Below are positions 1-6,890 of a DNA stretch of 8,077 nucleotides, piece by piece (the stretch's first letter is position 1; the number at the start of each line of letters is the position of its first letter). The translations under genes and the position numbers were made by a program. Below the pieces are notes generated by a model. The model made no database searches. It was not told the DNA's origin and was given only the letters and a program-made list of their open reading frames with translations. Origin of the DNA: Monoglobus sp964442605 (lineage in GTDB: Bacteria; Bacillota; Clostridia; Monoglobales; Monoglobaceae); the NCBI GenBank assembly GCA_964442605.1, contig CAYTZR010000059.1, forward strand, positions 1 to 8,077, written 5' to 3'.

Positions 1-33
1 ATTTATTTTGTGCAATTTAACAACAAAATTAAT

Positions 34-72
34 AATAAAACAAAACCCGCCGAGAAGTGACCCCGGCAGGTT
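34..72 (-). terminator. Intrinsic terminator of the trmK-nif3 operon
   Basis: Read on the minus strand, the arms at 72-64 and 52-44 form a 9-bp stem (AACCTGCCG with CGGCGGGTT, one G-U wobble) around an 11-nt loop. A T-rich tract, TTGTTTTATT, follows at once. In the plus orientation the wobble becomes a C-A mismatch and there is no U-tract, so the element is directional. It lies 65 nt beyond the nif3-family stop codon and fits a Rho-independent terminator for that operon. Confidence 0.85.
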
Positions 73-137
73 ATGATTTAACTTAAATTTTGGTTGATAA
101 GCCGAACACCTTTTGCCAATTCGCTGCGTGAAAACAG

Positions 138-935
138 TTACCGCCTTTTATACGGAGCGGCGGACGATTTGAATATCGTAAGAGACGGAAAGCGTTTTAA
201 GAGATATTCTTCCATAAAATTGCATATTATATTTTCGGTTTCAAAGTGACCCGCGTCTATCAGGTTTATACCGAGCTCCAGTGCAAGCTGTGCCTCATGG
301 TGCTTGATTTCCGAGGTAATATATACATCGGCGCCGGCGTTGTAAGCATTATATATAAGATCTCCGCCGCTGCCGCTGCATACCGCCGCGGTTGAGATGA
401 TTTCGGACGGATCTCCGACATAGCTTATGGCGGCGCAGCCCAGAACATTTTTTACAAAGTCCACATAGTCAGCCATTTCAATAGGCGTGTCCAAGCGTCC
501 AACACGCCCTATGTTCTCAAGGGAGTTGCCGCTGCCGTCCGTACATTCCTCATCGGTAAAGCGCCTTGCGTCAACAATGTCAAGACGCTCACATAATATA
601 TCGTTCATACCGCCGTCCGCAATATCAAAATTTGTGTGTGCGCTGTAGAGTGATATGTTGTTCTTAATAAGATTAATAATTATCCGCCCGCATACGTCCT
701 GCTCGGTCACGCGGCTTATTGAAGTAAAAATCAGCGGATGGTGCGTGATTATCATATCGGCACCCAATCTCACCGCTTCGCTGACGTTTTCGCTTGTGCC
801 GTCCAGCGCGATATATATCTTTTGCGCGTGTCTGTCCATATCTCCGACCATAAGACCGGGGTTGTCCCAGCTCATCGCGAGAGATTTCGGAGCAAGCTCC
901 TCTATATACGCGGCAATATCTTTTACCTTTGGCAT
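138..935 (-). CDS. Nif3-like dinuclear metal-centre protein (short form, YqfO family)
   Basis: This 265-residue protein belongs to the NIF3/DUF34 family, whose members form hexameric rings with a two-metal site; the molecular function is poorly settled. Visible metal-site motifs are THHPL (H65, H66), HTNFD (H100, D104) and the C-terminal DAGHFETE (H230, E234). The N-terminal SWDNPGLMVGD segment (22-32) and CSGSGGD (186-192) are also typical. Bacillus subtilis YqfO carries an extra PII-like domain inserted in the middle and is about 370 residues long; this one lacks it, and residues ~130-165 simply bridge the two halves. The ATG is preceded by AAGGAGGG with 6-nt spacing, all lying in the end of trmK. 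It is the second gene of an operon with trmK, a pairing conserved in Firmicutes. Family assignment is firm; activity is not inferable. Confidence 0.93.
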   Translation of the reverse strand: MPKVKDIAAYIEELAPKSLAMSWDNPGLMVGDMDRHAQKIYIALDGTSENVSEAVRLGADMIITHHPLIFTSISRVTEQDVCGRIIINLIKNNISLYSAHTNFDIADGGMNDILCERLDIVDARRFTDEECTDGSGNSLENIGRVGRLDTPIEMADYVDFVKNVLGCAAISYVGDPSEIISTAAVCSGSGGDLIYNAYNAGADVYITSEIKHHEAQLALELGINLIDAGHFETENIICNFMEEYLLKRFPSLTIFKSSAAPYKRR

Positions 936-936
936 T

Positions 937-1635
937 TTAATCCCTCCTTAGCAGAAGCAGTTCGTAAAGCGCCGCTTCAAGCTCCTTAATTTCTGTTTTA
1001 TGTGTTCCGGACCGCCTTAGTCCGTTTATTTTTCGGATTAACATTTTTGTCAGATTTTCAATGTATTTGCCGAAGTACTCAGGCTCGGTATCAAGCAGGG
1101 CGCGCCCGGCAAGCCGCTCTGTCGGTGTAAGCGGCGCGTGCTTGGCGTTCCCGGGTCTCATTGAGATTATATTATACAGCTTGTCACCCTCGGCGGCTAA
1201 GTATTCTCTTATATCGTCAAAGCCGCCGCTGTAGATGTAGTCCCTGAGCTCCGGTACCATGGACATGGGCTGCAATATTATAAGCTTTGCCGCATCCGCA
1301 ACCTCGCGTGACTCCTTCAAAATGCCCGCTATGTTCAAGCCGCCCATTCCCGCGATAACTATTGTGTCGGCATTATCGGACAGCGTTACGGTCTTGAGCC
1401 CCGCGCCCAGTCTTAAGGAAACGCGATCCCGCATATTATACCTGTCAACCGTTTCGCGCGCTCTCTCAATCGGGCCTTCGCGTATGTCCGAGGCAATGGC
1501 GTATTGGGCTTTGCCGCAAGCAATCAGAGATACCGGAAGGTAGGCGTGATCCGTGCCTATATCCGCCACGGTATGTGAGCCGTCAACCAATTCCGCGATT
1601 TTTTTGAGCCTTGGCGATAGTGTGCAAACCTTCAT
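937..1635 (-). CDS. trmK: tRNA (adenine(22)-N1)-methyltransferase TrmK
   Basis: This 232-residue protein is close to the ~238 residues of B. subtilis TrmK (YqfN), which uses S-adenosylmethionine to make m1A at position 22 of bacterial tRNAs in the cytoplasm. A Rossmann-fold methyltransferase domain fills the first ~165 residues: motif I VADIGTDHAYLP (23-34), the acidic end of strand 2 at ASD (D50), and IVIAGMGG (92-99) with LQPMS (121-125), the family-specific region. The C-terminal ~60 residues are charged and helical, matching the family's coiled-coil tail. The ATG at 1635 is preceded by AGGA with 5-nt spacing, a modest site, and by a strong promoter at 1667-1695. The final codons contain the ribosome binding site of the nif3-family gene, so the two are probably translationally coupled. 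In many Clostridia these genes follow rpoD; here they lead away from dgt. Confidence 0.93.
   Translation of the reverse strand: MKVCTLSPRLKKIAELVDGSHTVADIGTDHAYLPVSLIACGKAQYAIASDIREGPIERARETVDRYNMRDRVSLRLGAGLKTVTLSDNADTIVIAGMGGLNIAGILKESREVADAAKLIILQPMSMVPELRDYIYSGGFDDIREYLAAEGDKLYNIISMRPGNAKHAPLTPTERLAGRALLDTEPEYFGKYIENLTKMLIRKINGLRRSGTHKTEIKELEAALYELLLLRRD
942..949 (-). promoter_or_regulatory. Ribosome binding site of the nif3-family gene, inside trmK
   Basis: The minus strand reads AAGGAGGG, a near-perfect anti-16S match, 6 nt before the ATG at 935. It lies wholly within the last codons of trmK, whose TAA (937-939) is separated from the next ATG by one nucleotide. This fixes the start and suggests that ribosomes finishing trmK re-initiate on the next gene. 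Confidence 0.85.
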
Positions 1636-1666
1636 AAAAGTCCTCGCTTATATCATTATTAAAACA

Positions 1667-1695
1667 ATTTTATAATGAAACGGAATATTTGTCAA
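1667..1695 (-). promoter_or_regulatory. Sigma-A promoter of trmK-nif3
   Basis: On the minus strand a perfect -35 box TTGACA (1690-1695) is separated by 17 nt from TAAAAT (1667-1672), five of six matches to the -10 consensus. Transcription would start near 1660 and give a leader of about 25 nt before the trmK ATG. Spacing and sequence are close to ideal for the housekeeping sigma factor, which is encoded by rpoD in this same window. Confidence 0.85.
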
Positions 1696-1737
1696 TACTA
1701 AAAAGGAAAAAAGGATTTTTTGTAGAATAATAAAGGC

Positions 1738-1742
1738 AGGAG
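1738..1742 (+). promoter_or_regulatory. Ribosome binding site that sets the dgt start
   Basis: AGGAG sits 8 nt before GTG 1751. The reading frame is also open from a GTG at 1742, but that codon shares its first base with this site and so cannot be the initiator used with it. The start is therefore placed at 1751. Confidence 0.8.
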
Positions 1743-1750
1743 TGATTTTT

Positions 1751-2758
1751 GTGAGTGTCAGAGAGCTTATTGAGCATAGGGAGAGACAGTTTCTGTCCGA
1801 TCGAGCTGTATTAAGCAGTGAGTCAAAGGGCAGACAAAGATATGAGGAACCGTGCGAGATACGCACTTGCTTTCAAAGGGATAGGGACAGGATTATTCAT
1901 TCAAAGGCGTTTAGGAGGCTGAAACATAAGACTCAGGTGTTTTTGTCGCCTCTCGGCGATCATTACAGGACACGCCTGACACACACTCTGGAGGTTGCGC
2001 AGATTGCGAGAACAATTGCGCGTTCTTTGTCCCTGAACGAGGATTTGACCGAGGCGATTGCGCTGGGGCATGATTTGGGACACACACCCTTTGGACATAT
2101 GGGTGAAAGAGTGTTGAATGAAATTTGTCCGAACGGATTTAAGCACAACGAGCAAAGCCTGAGAGTGGTTGATATTTTGGAGAACGGCAGAGGGCTTAAC
2201 CTTACATATGAGGTGCGCGACGGTATTGCGCATCACACAGGGGACGTCCGCGCCGAAACGCCGGAGGGCAGAGTTGTTGCCGTCTCAGACAAAATCGCTT
2301 ACATTAATCATGATATTGACGACGCCGTCCGCGGCGGAGTTCTTGATGAAAATGAGATACCGAGGGAGTTTATCGAAGCGCTGGGCGGCAGACATTCGGT
2401 TCGGATTGATACGATGATAAAAGCGACAATTCGCGGCAGCAGCGGCGATATTGATGACATTATAATGGAAGCCGATGTATACAAGGCTATGATGGGACTT
2501 CGAGGGTTCCTGTTTGAAAGAGTTTACTTAAACCCCGATTTGGAGATTGCGGCTGAGGAATCCAAAGCCAAAAGCATTATAGAGGGGCTGTACGGCAAAT
2601 TTTTGGAGAATATTGATCTGATACCGCGCGACATGCGCGAAACCTGTAAAACCGATGACAAGTATGTAATAGCCGCGGATTACATAGCGGGAATGAGCGA
2701 CCCGTTTGCCGTGGCAACGTATGAAAAGCTGTTTATACCGAAATTCTGGGTGAGATAG
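1751..2758 (+). CDS. dgt: Deoxyguanosinetriphosphate triphosphohydrolase-like protein (HD domain)
   Basis: This 335-residue protein is a cytoplasmic dGTPase-type HD hydrolase, a family that splits dNTPs into deoxynucleoside and triphosphate and so trims dNTP pools. The N-terminus carries the family block CEIRTCFQRDRDRIIHS and FRRLKHKTQVF, followed by the HD domain with metal ligands H78 (RLTHT), H107-D108 (GHDLGHTPFGH) and D180 (VSDKIAYINHD). Its length matches the clostridial form found next to dnaG rather than the ~500-residue E. coli Dgt; the true substrate may be broader than dGTP. The start is GTG 1751, set by AGGAG at 1738-1742. Its promoter is not clear: TAGAAT at 1723-1728 is the best -10 box, without a good -35. 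It leads the dnaG-rpoD cluster, with 91 nt to dnaG. Confidence 0.92.
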   Translation: MSVRELIEHRERQFLSDRAVLSSESKGRQRYEEPCEIRTCFQRDRDRIIHSKAFRRLKHKTQVFLSPLGDHYRTRLTHTLEVAQIARTIARSLSLNEDLTEAIALGHDLGHTPFGHMGERVLNEICPNGFKHNEQSLRVVDILENGRGLNLTYEVRDGIAHHTGDVRAETPEGRVVAVSDKIAYINHDIDDAVRGGVLDENEIPREFIEALGGRHSVRIDTMIKATIRGSSGDIDDIIMEADVYKAMMGLRGFLFERVYLNPDLEIAAEESKAKSIIEGLYGKFLENIDLIPRDMRETCKTDDKYVIAADYIAGMSDPFAVATYEKLFIPKFWVR

Positions 2759-2791
2759 CCTTGTGCGGGGTATGATTTTGCGTTTGTTGTA

Positions 2792-2825
2792 ATTGAGTAA
2801 CGGTTATGGAGTAATATTGAGTAAT
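2792..2825 (+). repeat. Short direct repeats in the dgt-dnaG spacer
   Basis: The 9-mer ATTGAGTAA occurs exactly at 2792-2800 and 2816-2824, and its core GAGTAA is also present at 2809-2814, giving three copies in about 30 bp just upstream of the dnaG ribosome binding site. The spacer 2759-2849 shows no terminator hairpin and only weak -10-like words such as TAATAT (2812-2817). Function is unknown; the repeats could be chance in AT-rich DNA or a protein-binding site. Confidence 0.5.
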
Positions 2826-2849
2826 AATTAATATAGAAGGGAAATAATA

Positions 2850-4646
2850 ATGGCAAGTTCTGATTTTCAAAGTTTTTTAGATGAAGTCGTTATGAAAAAC
2901 GATATTGTTGATATTATTTCCGGATACACAACGCTGAAGCGCAGCGGAAATAATTTGATGGGGCTTTGTCCGCTTCATAACGACAAGAAGTCGCCGTCGC
3001 TGTCTGTGTCGCCCGATAAGCAGATTTTTCACTGCTTTGGATGCGGTGCGGGAGGCAGTGTTATACAGTTTGTTGAGGCGGCTATGAATATTGACTTTAT
3101 GGACGCTGTCAAATACTTGGCGGACAGGGTTCATATGGAGGTACCCGATAACAGAACGGGCGGTGACAAGCAAAAGCAGCTGCTGATGTCGCGTAAGCGC
3201 GAAAAGCTGTACACGCTAAACGCGGAGGCGGCGAGATATTTCTTTGACTGCCTTTCATCGCCTGAAGGGCGTGTCGGACTTGAATATCTGAAAAGCAGAA
3301 AGATTTCCGCTTCTACCATAAAAATGTTTGGCATCGGATACGCGCCGGAGGGCTGGTCAAAGCTTATTGACTACCTAAAGGGCAAGGGTTATTCCGAAAG
3401 CGATATGCTTGAGGCGGGGCTGGTAAAGCGGCGCGATAACGGAACGTACTACGACGCGTTTTACGACGGCAGAATAATCTTTCCGATTATCGACGTAAGG
3501 GGCAATGTTATTGCGTTCGGCGGCAGGATTATACGCGACGGAACAGATGCGCCAAAGTATTGGAACACACCCGAAACCGCCATATTTAAAAAAAAGGACA
3601 ACCTGTTCGGACTGAACCTCGCTAAAAACGAAAAGTCGGGCAGATTGCTGATTATGGAGGGATACATGGACGTTGTGTCTCTGCATCAGAGCGGGTTTAA
3701 AAACGCAGTTGCCTCGCTGGGTACGGCGTTTACGCCCGAACAGGCAAGGCTTGTCAAGCGTTACGCACGTAAGGCGGTGCTGTGCTACGACAATGACGAG
3801 GCGGGGAAAAAGGCTGCGCTGAGAGCCGGAGATATATTGTTTGATGAGGACGTTAAGGTAAGGGTTTTGACCGTTACGGACGGCAAGGACCCTGATGAAT
3901 TTATAAAGGCAAAGGGAGCCGATATGTTCAGCGTGCTTATTGAAAAGGCTCAACCGCTAATCGAGTATAAAATTAACGAGATAAGAGCAAAATATGATTT
4001 AAATGATGTGGATGACAAGGTTGATTTTCTGAAAGATGTTTCCGCCGTGCTGGCAAGGGTGAAAACTCCGTCGCACAGGGAAATATATATCGGAAAAATC
4101 GCCGATGAGCTGAGGATAAGCGCCGAAAGCATAGCGGCGGGGATAGCGGAAATCGAGCGTTCGCAAAGCAGGGCGGAGATAAGACGGCAGGAGGTCAAAA
4201 ACCGCCGTGAATTCGAAAAGCGCAGCGGCGGAGCAGAGCCGGGACAGAATACGAGAGGTCTTTATTGGGCGGAGCGGTTTTTGCTTAACCTGATGATTGA
4301 TGAGGACGTTTTTGCTAAGGTAATCAAAGCCGGAATTGTGCCGGATGACTTTGTGACCGAGCCGTTACATAAAAGATTTGCGGAGCTGTTGTTTGAAATG
4401 GAGGGAAACGGCAAAAGACCGGAGCCTGCCGATATAATGGGCAGATGTCAGCCGGAGGATGCCGGAGAAATCTCTGATATACTGATAAACGATAAAAGCA
4501 CCAAGGACAAGGTACTCGCGTGCGAGCATCCTATTGAGATAATAATTTCGGCTAAGGAGGAACGTCTTAAAAAAATCGCAGGTCAATCAGGTGATGAGGA
4601 GCAGCTTAAACAGCTGTTTAACAAGAAAAGAGAACGAAAGCTGTAG
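2850..4646 (+). CDS. dnaG: DNA primase DnaG
   Basis: This 598-residue primase makes the short RNA primers for lagging-strand and restart synthesis at the replication fork, working with the DnaB-type helicase. Domains in order: an N-terminal CHC2 zinc-binding domain with C40, H43, C62 and C65 (LCPLHNDKKSPS and FHCFGCGAGG); the RNA-polymerase core with the basic YDGRIIFPI and FGGRII segment (206-227) and PKYWNTPET (235-243); the TOPRIM fold with catalytic E270 (LLIMEGYMDVV) and the acidic pair D314 and D316 (CYDNDEAG), then DGKDPDEF (344-351); and a divergent C-terminal helicase-binding region (~470-598). All expected metal ligands are present. GAAGGGA at 2836-2842 lies 7 nt before the ATG. It is 12 nt upstream of rpoD, so the two are surely cotranscribed. 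Confidence 0.97.
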   Translation: MASSDFQSFLDEVVMKNDIVDIISGYTTLKRSGNNLMGLCPLHNDKKSPSLSVSPDKQIFHCFGCGAGGSVIQFVEAAMNIDFMDAVKYLADRVHMEVPDNRTGGDKQKQLLMSRKREKLYTLNAEAARYFFDCLSSPEGRVGLEYLKSRKISASTIKMFGIGYAPEGWSKLIDYLKGKGYSESDMLEAGLVKRRDNGTYYDAFYDGRIIFPIIDVRGNVIAFGGRIIRDGTDAPKYWNTPETAIFKKKDNLFGLNLAKNEKSGRLLIMEGYMDVVSLHQSGFKNAVASLGTAFTPEQARLVKRYARKAVLCYDNDEAGKKAALRAGDILFDEDVKVRVLTVTDGKDPDEFIKAKGADMFSVLIEKAQPLIEYKINEIRAKYDLNDVDDKVDFLKDVSAVLARVKTPSHREIYIGKIADELRISAESIAAGIAEIERSQSRAEIRRQEVKNRREFEKRSGGAEPGQNTRGLYWAERFLLNLMIDEDVFAKVIKAGIVPDDFVTEPLHKRFAELLFEMEGNGKRPEPADIMGRCQPEDAGEISDILINDKSTKDKVLACEHPIEIIISAKEERLKKIAGQSGDEEQLKQLFNKKRERKL

Positions 4647-4658
4647 GGAGGCAGTATT

Positions 4659-5828
4659 ATGAGCAATAATAAAAATAATAACAATAAAAATAATAACGAT
4701 GAAGAAACAATGAACAAGGCGGAGAACAGAACGGCGGATATCAGTGTCGCTAAGAAAAAGGCTCAGATAATACAGGGACTTTTGGACGAAGGAAAAAAGC
4801 TGGGAATGCTTGAATATAAGACTGTTGCGGACAAGCTTGAGGAGCTTGAGCTTGAAGCGGATCAGATGGACAAAATCTATGAGATAATCGAGAAACAGGG
4901 CATAGAGATTGTGGGCAGCATCGATCCCGAACCGGTTGTTGACGAGGAGGATCAGGTAACCGAGGAGGAGCTTGAGGATATGTCGCTGCCGGACGGCGTA
5001 AGCATTGATGACCCCGTGCGTATGTATCTTAAAGAAATCGGAAAGGTAGACCTGCTCACGGGCGAGGAGGAAGCCGCGCTTGCAAAGAGAATGAGCGAGG
5101 GTGATGTGGAGGCAAAGCGTAAGCTTGCGGAAGCGAACCTGAGGCTTGTTGTCAGCATCGCAAAAAGATATGTGGGACGCGGTATGTTGTTTCTTGACCT
5201 AATTCAGGAGGGAAATTTAGGTCTTATTAAGGCTGTGGAGAAGTTCGACTATACAAAGGGATATAAGTTCTCCACCTACGCGACATGGTGGATCAGGCAG
5301 GCCATAACCAGAGCGATTGCCGACCAGGCGAGAACCATAAGAATTCCGGTACACATGGTTGAAACAATAAATAAGCTTGTGCGAGTGTCAAGGCAGCTTG
5401 TGCAGGAGCTTGGCAGAGATCCGCTGCCGGAGGAGGTTGCTAAGGAGCTTAATATGCCCGTTGACAAGGTGGGCGAGATTATGAAGATTGCTCAGGAGCC
5501 GGTGTCGCTGGAAACGCCTATAGGCGAGGAGGAGGACAGCCACTTGGGCGACTTTATACGCGATGATGACGCGCCGGCACCGTCCGATGCGGCAACCTTC
5601 ACGCTGCTCAAGGAACAGCTGGTTGATGTGCTCAGCACTCTTACTCCGAGAGAGGAAAAGGTACTGAGGCTCAGATTCGGACTTGACGACGGCAGAGCCA
5701 GAACGCTTGAGGAGGTTGGCAAGGAGTTTAACGTTACCAGAGAGAGGATACGTCAGATTGAGGCAAAGGCATTGAGAAAGCTCAGGCACCCGAGCCGCAG
5801 CAAGAAGCTGAAGGATTATTTGGAATAA
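4659..5828 (+). CDS. rpoD: Primary sigma factor RpoD/SigA
   Basis: This 389-residue protein is the housekeeping sigma factor that directs RNA polymerase to TTGACA/TATAAT promoters. Region 1.1 is residues ~31-95. An acidic linker (~93-112) follows. Regions 1.2-2 span ~115-225, with DLIQEGNLGLIKAVEKFDY and the -10 recognition segment YKFSTYATWWIRQAITRAI. Region 3 runs from IRIPVHMVE (228-236) to ~310, and region 4 ends in the -35-binding helix-turn-helix (~349-375, VTRERIRQIEAKALRKL). No key element is missing. GGGAGG at 4646-4651 overlaps the dnaG stop and is 7 nt before the ATG. Odd feature: residues 3-13 are almost pure asparagine with two lysines, made by a duplicated 15-bp unit. A second in-frame ATG at 4710 would remove this tail but has no good ribosome binding site. 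Confidence 0.98.
   Translation: MSNNKNNNNKNNNDEETMNKAENRTADISVAKKKAQIIQGLLDEGKKLGMLEYKTVADKLEELELEADQMDKIYEIIEKQGIEIVGSIDPEPVVDEEDQVTEEELEDMSLPDGVSIDDPVRMYLKEIGKVDLLTGEEEAALAKRMSEGDVEAKRKLAEANLRLVVSIAKRYVGRGMLFLDLIQEGNLGLIKAVEKFDYTKGYKFSTYATWWIRQAITRAIADQARTIRIPVHMVETINKLVRVSRQLVQELGRDPLPEEVAKELNMPVDKVGEIMKIAQEPVSLETPIGEEEDSHLGDFIRDDDAPAPSDAATFTLLKEQLVDVLSTLTPREEKVLRLRFGLDDGRARTLEEVGKEFNVTRERIRQIEAKALRKLRHPSRSKKLKDYLE
4668..4697 (+). repeat. Perfect 15-bp tandem duplication in the rpoD 5' end
   Basis: Two identical adjacent 15-bp units, 4668-4682 and 4683-4697, each encode Asn-Lys-Asn-Asn-Asn. The codon choices are identical too (AAT AAA AAT AAT AAC), which suggests recent slippage or duplication rather than selected protein repetition. 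The unit length is a multiple of three, so copy-number change would keep the frame. Confidence 0.9.
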
Positions 5829-5897
5829 TATTTTGGTATTTATTTAATTTTTCAGCATACATATTTTTAAAGAGCATAATTTTTTGGGGGAGGTAAT

Positions 5898-6863
5898 TTG
5901 GAGAACAACAGTAAAGAAGTGTCAATAGTCAAAAGCGATGAGGAGCTGAACCGCAAGAGCGGTGAAGCATTAGACTGCAAGAGCGATGAAATATTAAACA
6001 GTAAAAAGATAATTATGCGTGTTTCCAATGTCAGTATTGTCATAAACGTGTTTTTGTCCGTTGTCAAGCTGCTTGTGGGTATTGTCGCGAAATCCGGAGC
6101 AATGGTCAGCGATGCGGTACATTCGGCTTCAGATGTGTTCAGTACAATAATAGTTATAATCGGAGCCAACGCGGCGTCCAAGCAGGCGGATCATGAGCAT
6201 CCGTACGGACACGAGCGTATGGAATGTATAGCGGCGATAGTTTTATCGGTAACGCTTTTCATAACAGGTATAGGAGTTGGGTTGTCCGGACTGAAAAAGA
6301 TAGTCGGAGGCAATTACGGGGATCTGGTAATTCCCGGCGCTGCCGCTTTGATTGCGGCGGTGGTGTCTGTTGTGGTAAAGGAAGCTATGTTTTGGTACAC
6401 AAGGCACAATGCTTTAAAAATCGATTCAACCGCTTTGGCGGCTGACGCGTGGCACCATCGCAGCGACGCAATGTCCTCGGTGGGCAGCTTTATAGGTATA
6501 TTGGGAGCGCGTCTCGGATTTCCGGTTTGCGACCCGATAGCAAGCGTTGTTATCTGCGTGTTTATCATTAAGGCGGCATTTGATATTTGCAAGGAAGCTC
6601 TCGATAAAATGGTTGACAAATCCTGCGATGAGGAAACCGAACGGGAGATGGCTGAGATTATCAAGATACAGTCGGGTGTTAAGTCACTGGATTTGCTTAT
6701 GACAAGAATGTTCGGCTCCAAGATATATGTAGACGTTGAAATCGGAGCCGACGGAAACATAACGCTGACGGAATCGCATGAAATAGCGGAGGAGGTTCAT
6801 AATGCCATAGAGCGCAGCTTTCCCAAGGTGAAGCACTGTATGGTTCATGTTAATCCGAAGTAG
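5898..6863 (+). CDS. Cation diffusion facilitator (CDF) family metal transporter
   Basis: This 321-residue inner-membrane protein belongs to the CDF family of divalent-cation/proton antiporters that export Zn, Fe, Mn or similar ions. Six membrane segments are visible at about 43-64, 69-91, 109-127, 144-163, 181-203 and 207-226, followed by a cytoplasmic ferredoxin-like domain (~245-321). The metal site shows HxxxD in segment 2 (H75, D79) and again in segment 5 (H186, D190), the pattern usual for zinc-type rather than DxxxD manganese-type members. HEHPYGHERME (99-109) is the family signature loop. The TTG start has GGGGGAGG at 5886-5893, only 4 nt away. The first ~35 residues are an extra tail built of three 8-residue repeats. 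It lies 69 nt after rpoD with no terminator between. The exact metal cannot be read from sequence. Confidence 0.92.
   Translation: MENNSKEVSIVKSDEELNRKSGEALDCKSDEILNSKKIIMRVSNVSIVINVFLSVVKLLVGIVAKSGAMVSDAVHSASDVFSTIIVIIGANAASKQADHEHPYGHERMECIAAIVLSVTLFITGIGVGLSGLKKIVGGNYGDLVIPGAAALIAAVVSVVVKEAMFWYTRHNALKIDSTALAADAWHHRSDAMSSVGSFIGILGARLGFPVCDPIASVVICVFIIKAAFDICKEALDKMVDKSCDEETEREMAEIIKIQSGVKSLDLLMTRMFGSKIYVDVEIGADGNITLTESHEIAEEVHNAIERSFPKVKHCMVHVNPK
5931..6002 (+). repeat. Three 24-bp tandem repeats in the CDF N-terminal tail
   Basis: Units 5931-5954, 5955-5978 and 5979-6002 encode KSDEELNR, KSGEALDC and KSDEILNS. The second and third share 18 of 24 bases. The repeats are in frame and precede the first membrane segment, so they form a charged cytoplasmic extension outside the conserved CDF core. 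Confidence 0.85.
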
Positions 6864-6866
6864 AAT

Positions 6867-6890
6867 AAAGGGACGCGGCAGCGTCCCTTT
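6867..6890. terminator. Bidirectional terminator between the CDF and AraC genes
   Basis: A perfect 10-bp stem (6867-6876 with 6881-6890; AAAGGGACGC and GCGTCCCTTT) encloses the 4-nt loop GGCA. It begins 4 nt after the CDF stop and its right arm overlaps two bases of the AraC-gene stop codon (6889-6891). On the minus strand it is followed by TTTATT; on the plus strand the T run is just the three paired Ts of the stem, so termination is probably stronger for the AraC gene. The convergent genes are only 25 bp apart. Confidence 0.8.

Noticed and set aside
655..951. Plus-strand open frames over the nif3-family gene
   Set aside because: They lie antisense to a gene with clear family motifs and lack their own ribosome binding site.
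1700..1728. Plus-strand promoter for dgt
   Set aside because: TAGAAT at 1723-1728 is a fair -10 box, but the position 17 nt upstream reads AAAAAG and TTGTCA (1689-1694) is 28 nt away, so no complete promoter can be supported.
3375..3953. 192-codon minus-strand open frame inside dnaG
   Set aside because: It is a shadow of the conserved DnaG RNA-polymerase and TOPRIM coding sequence, with no family motifs of its own.
5388..5789. 133-codon minus-strand open frame inside rpoD
   Set aside because: It is antisense to sigma regions 3-4, which are strongly conserved at the protein level, and no supporting signals are seen.
5831..5880. Promoter for the CDF gene in the rpoD-CDF gap
   Set aside because: CATAAT (5875-5880) and TACATA (5858-5863) resemble -10 boxes, but neither has an acceptable -35 at 16-18 nt.
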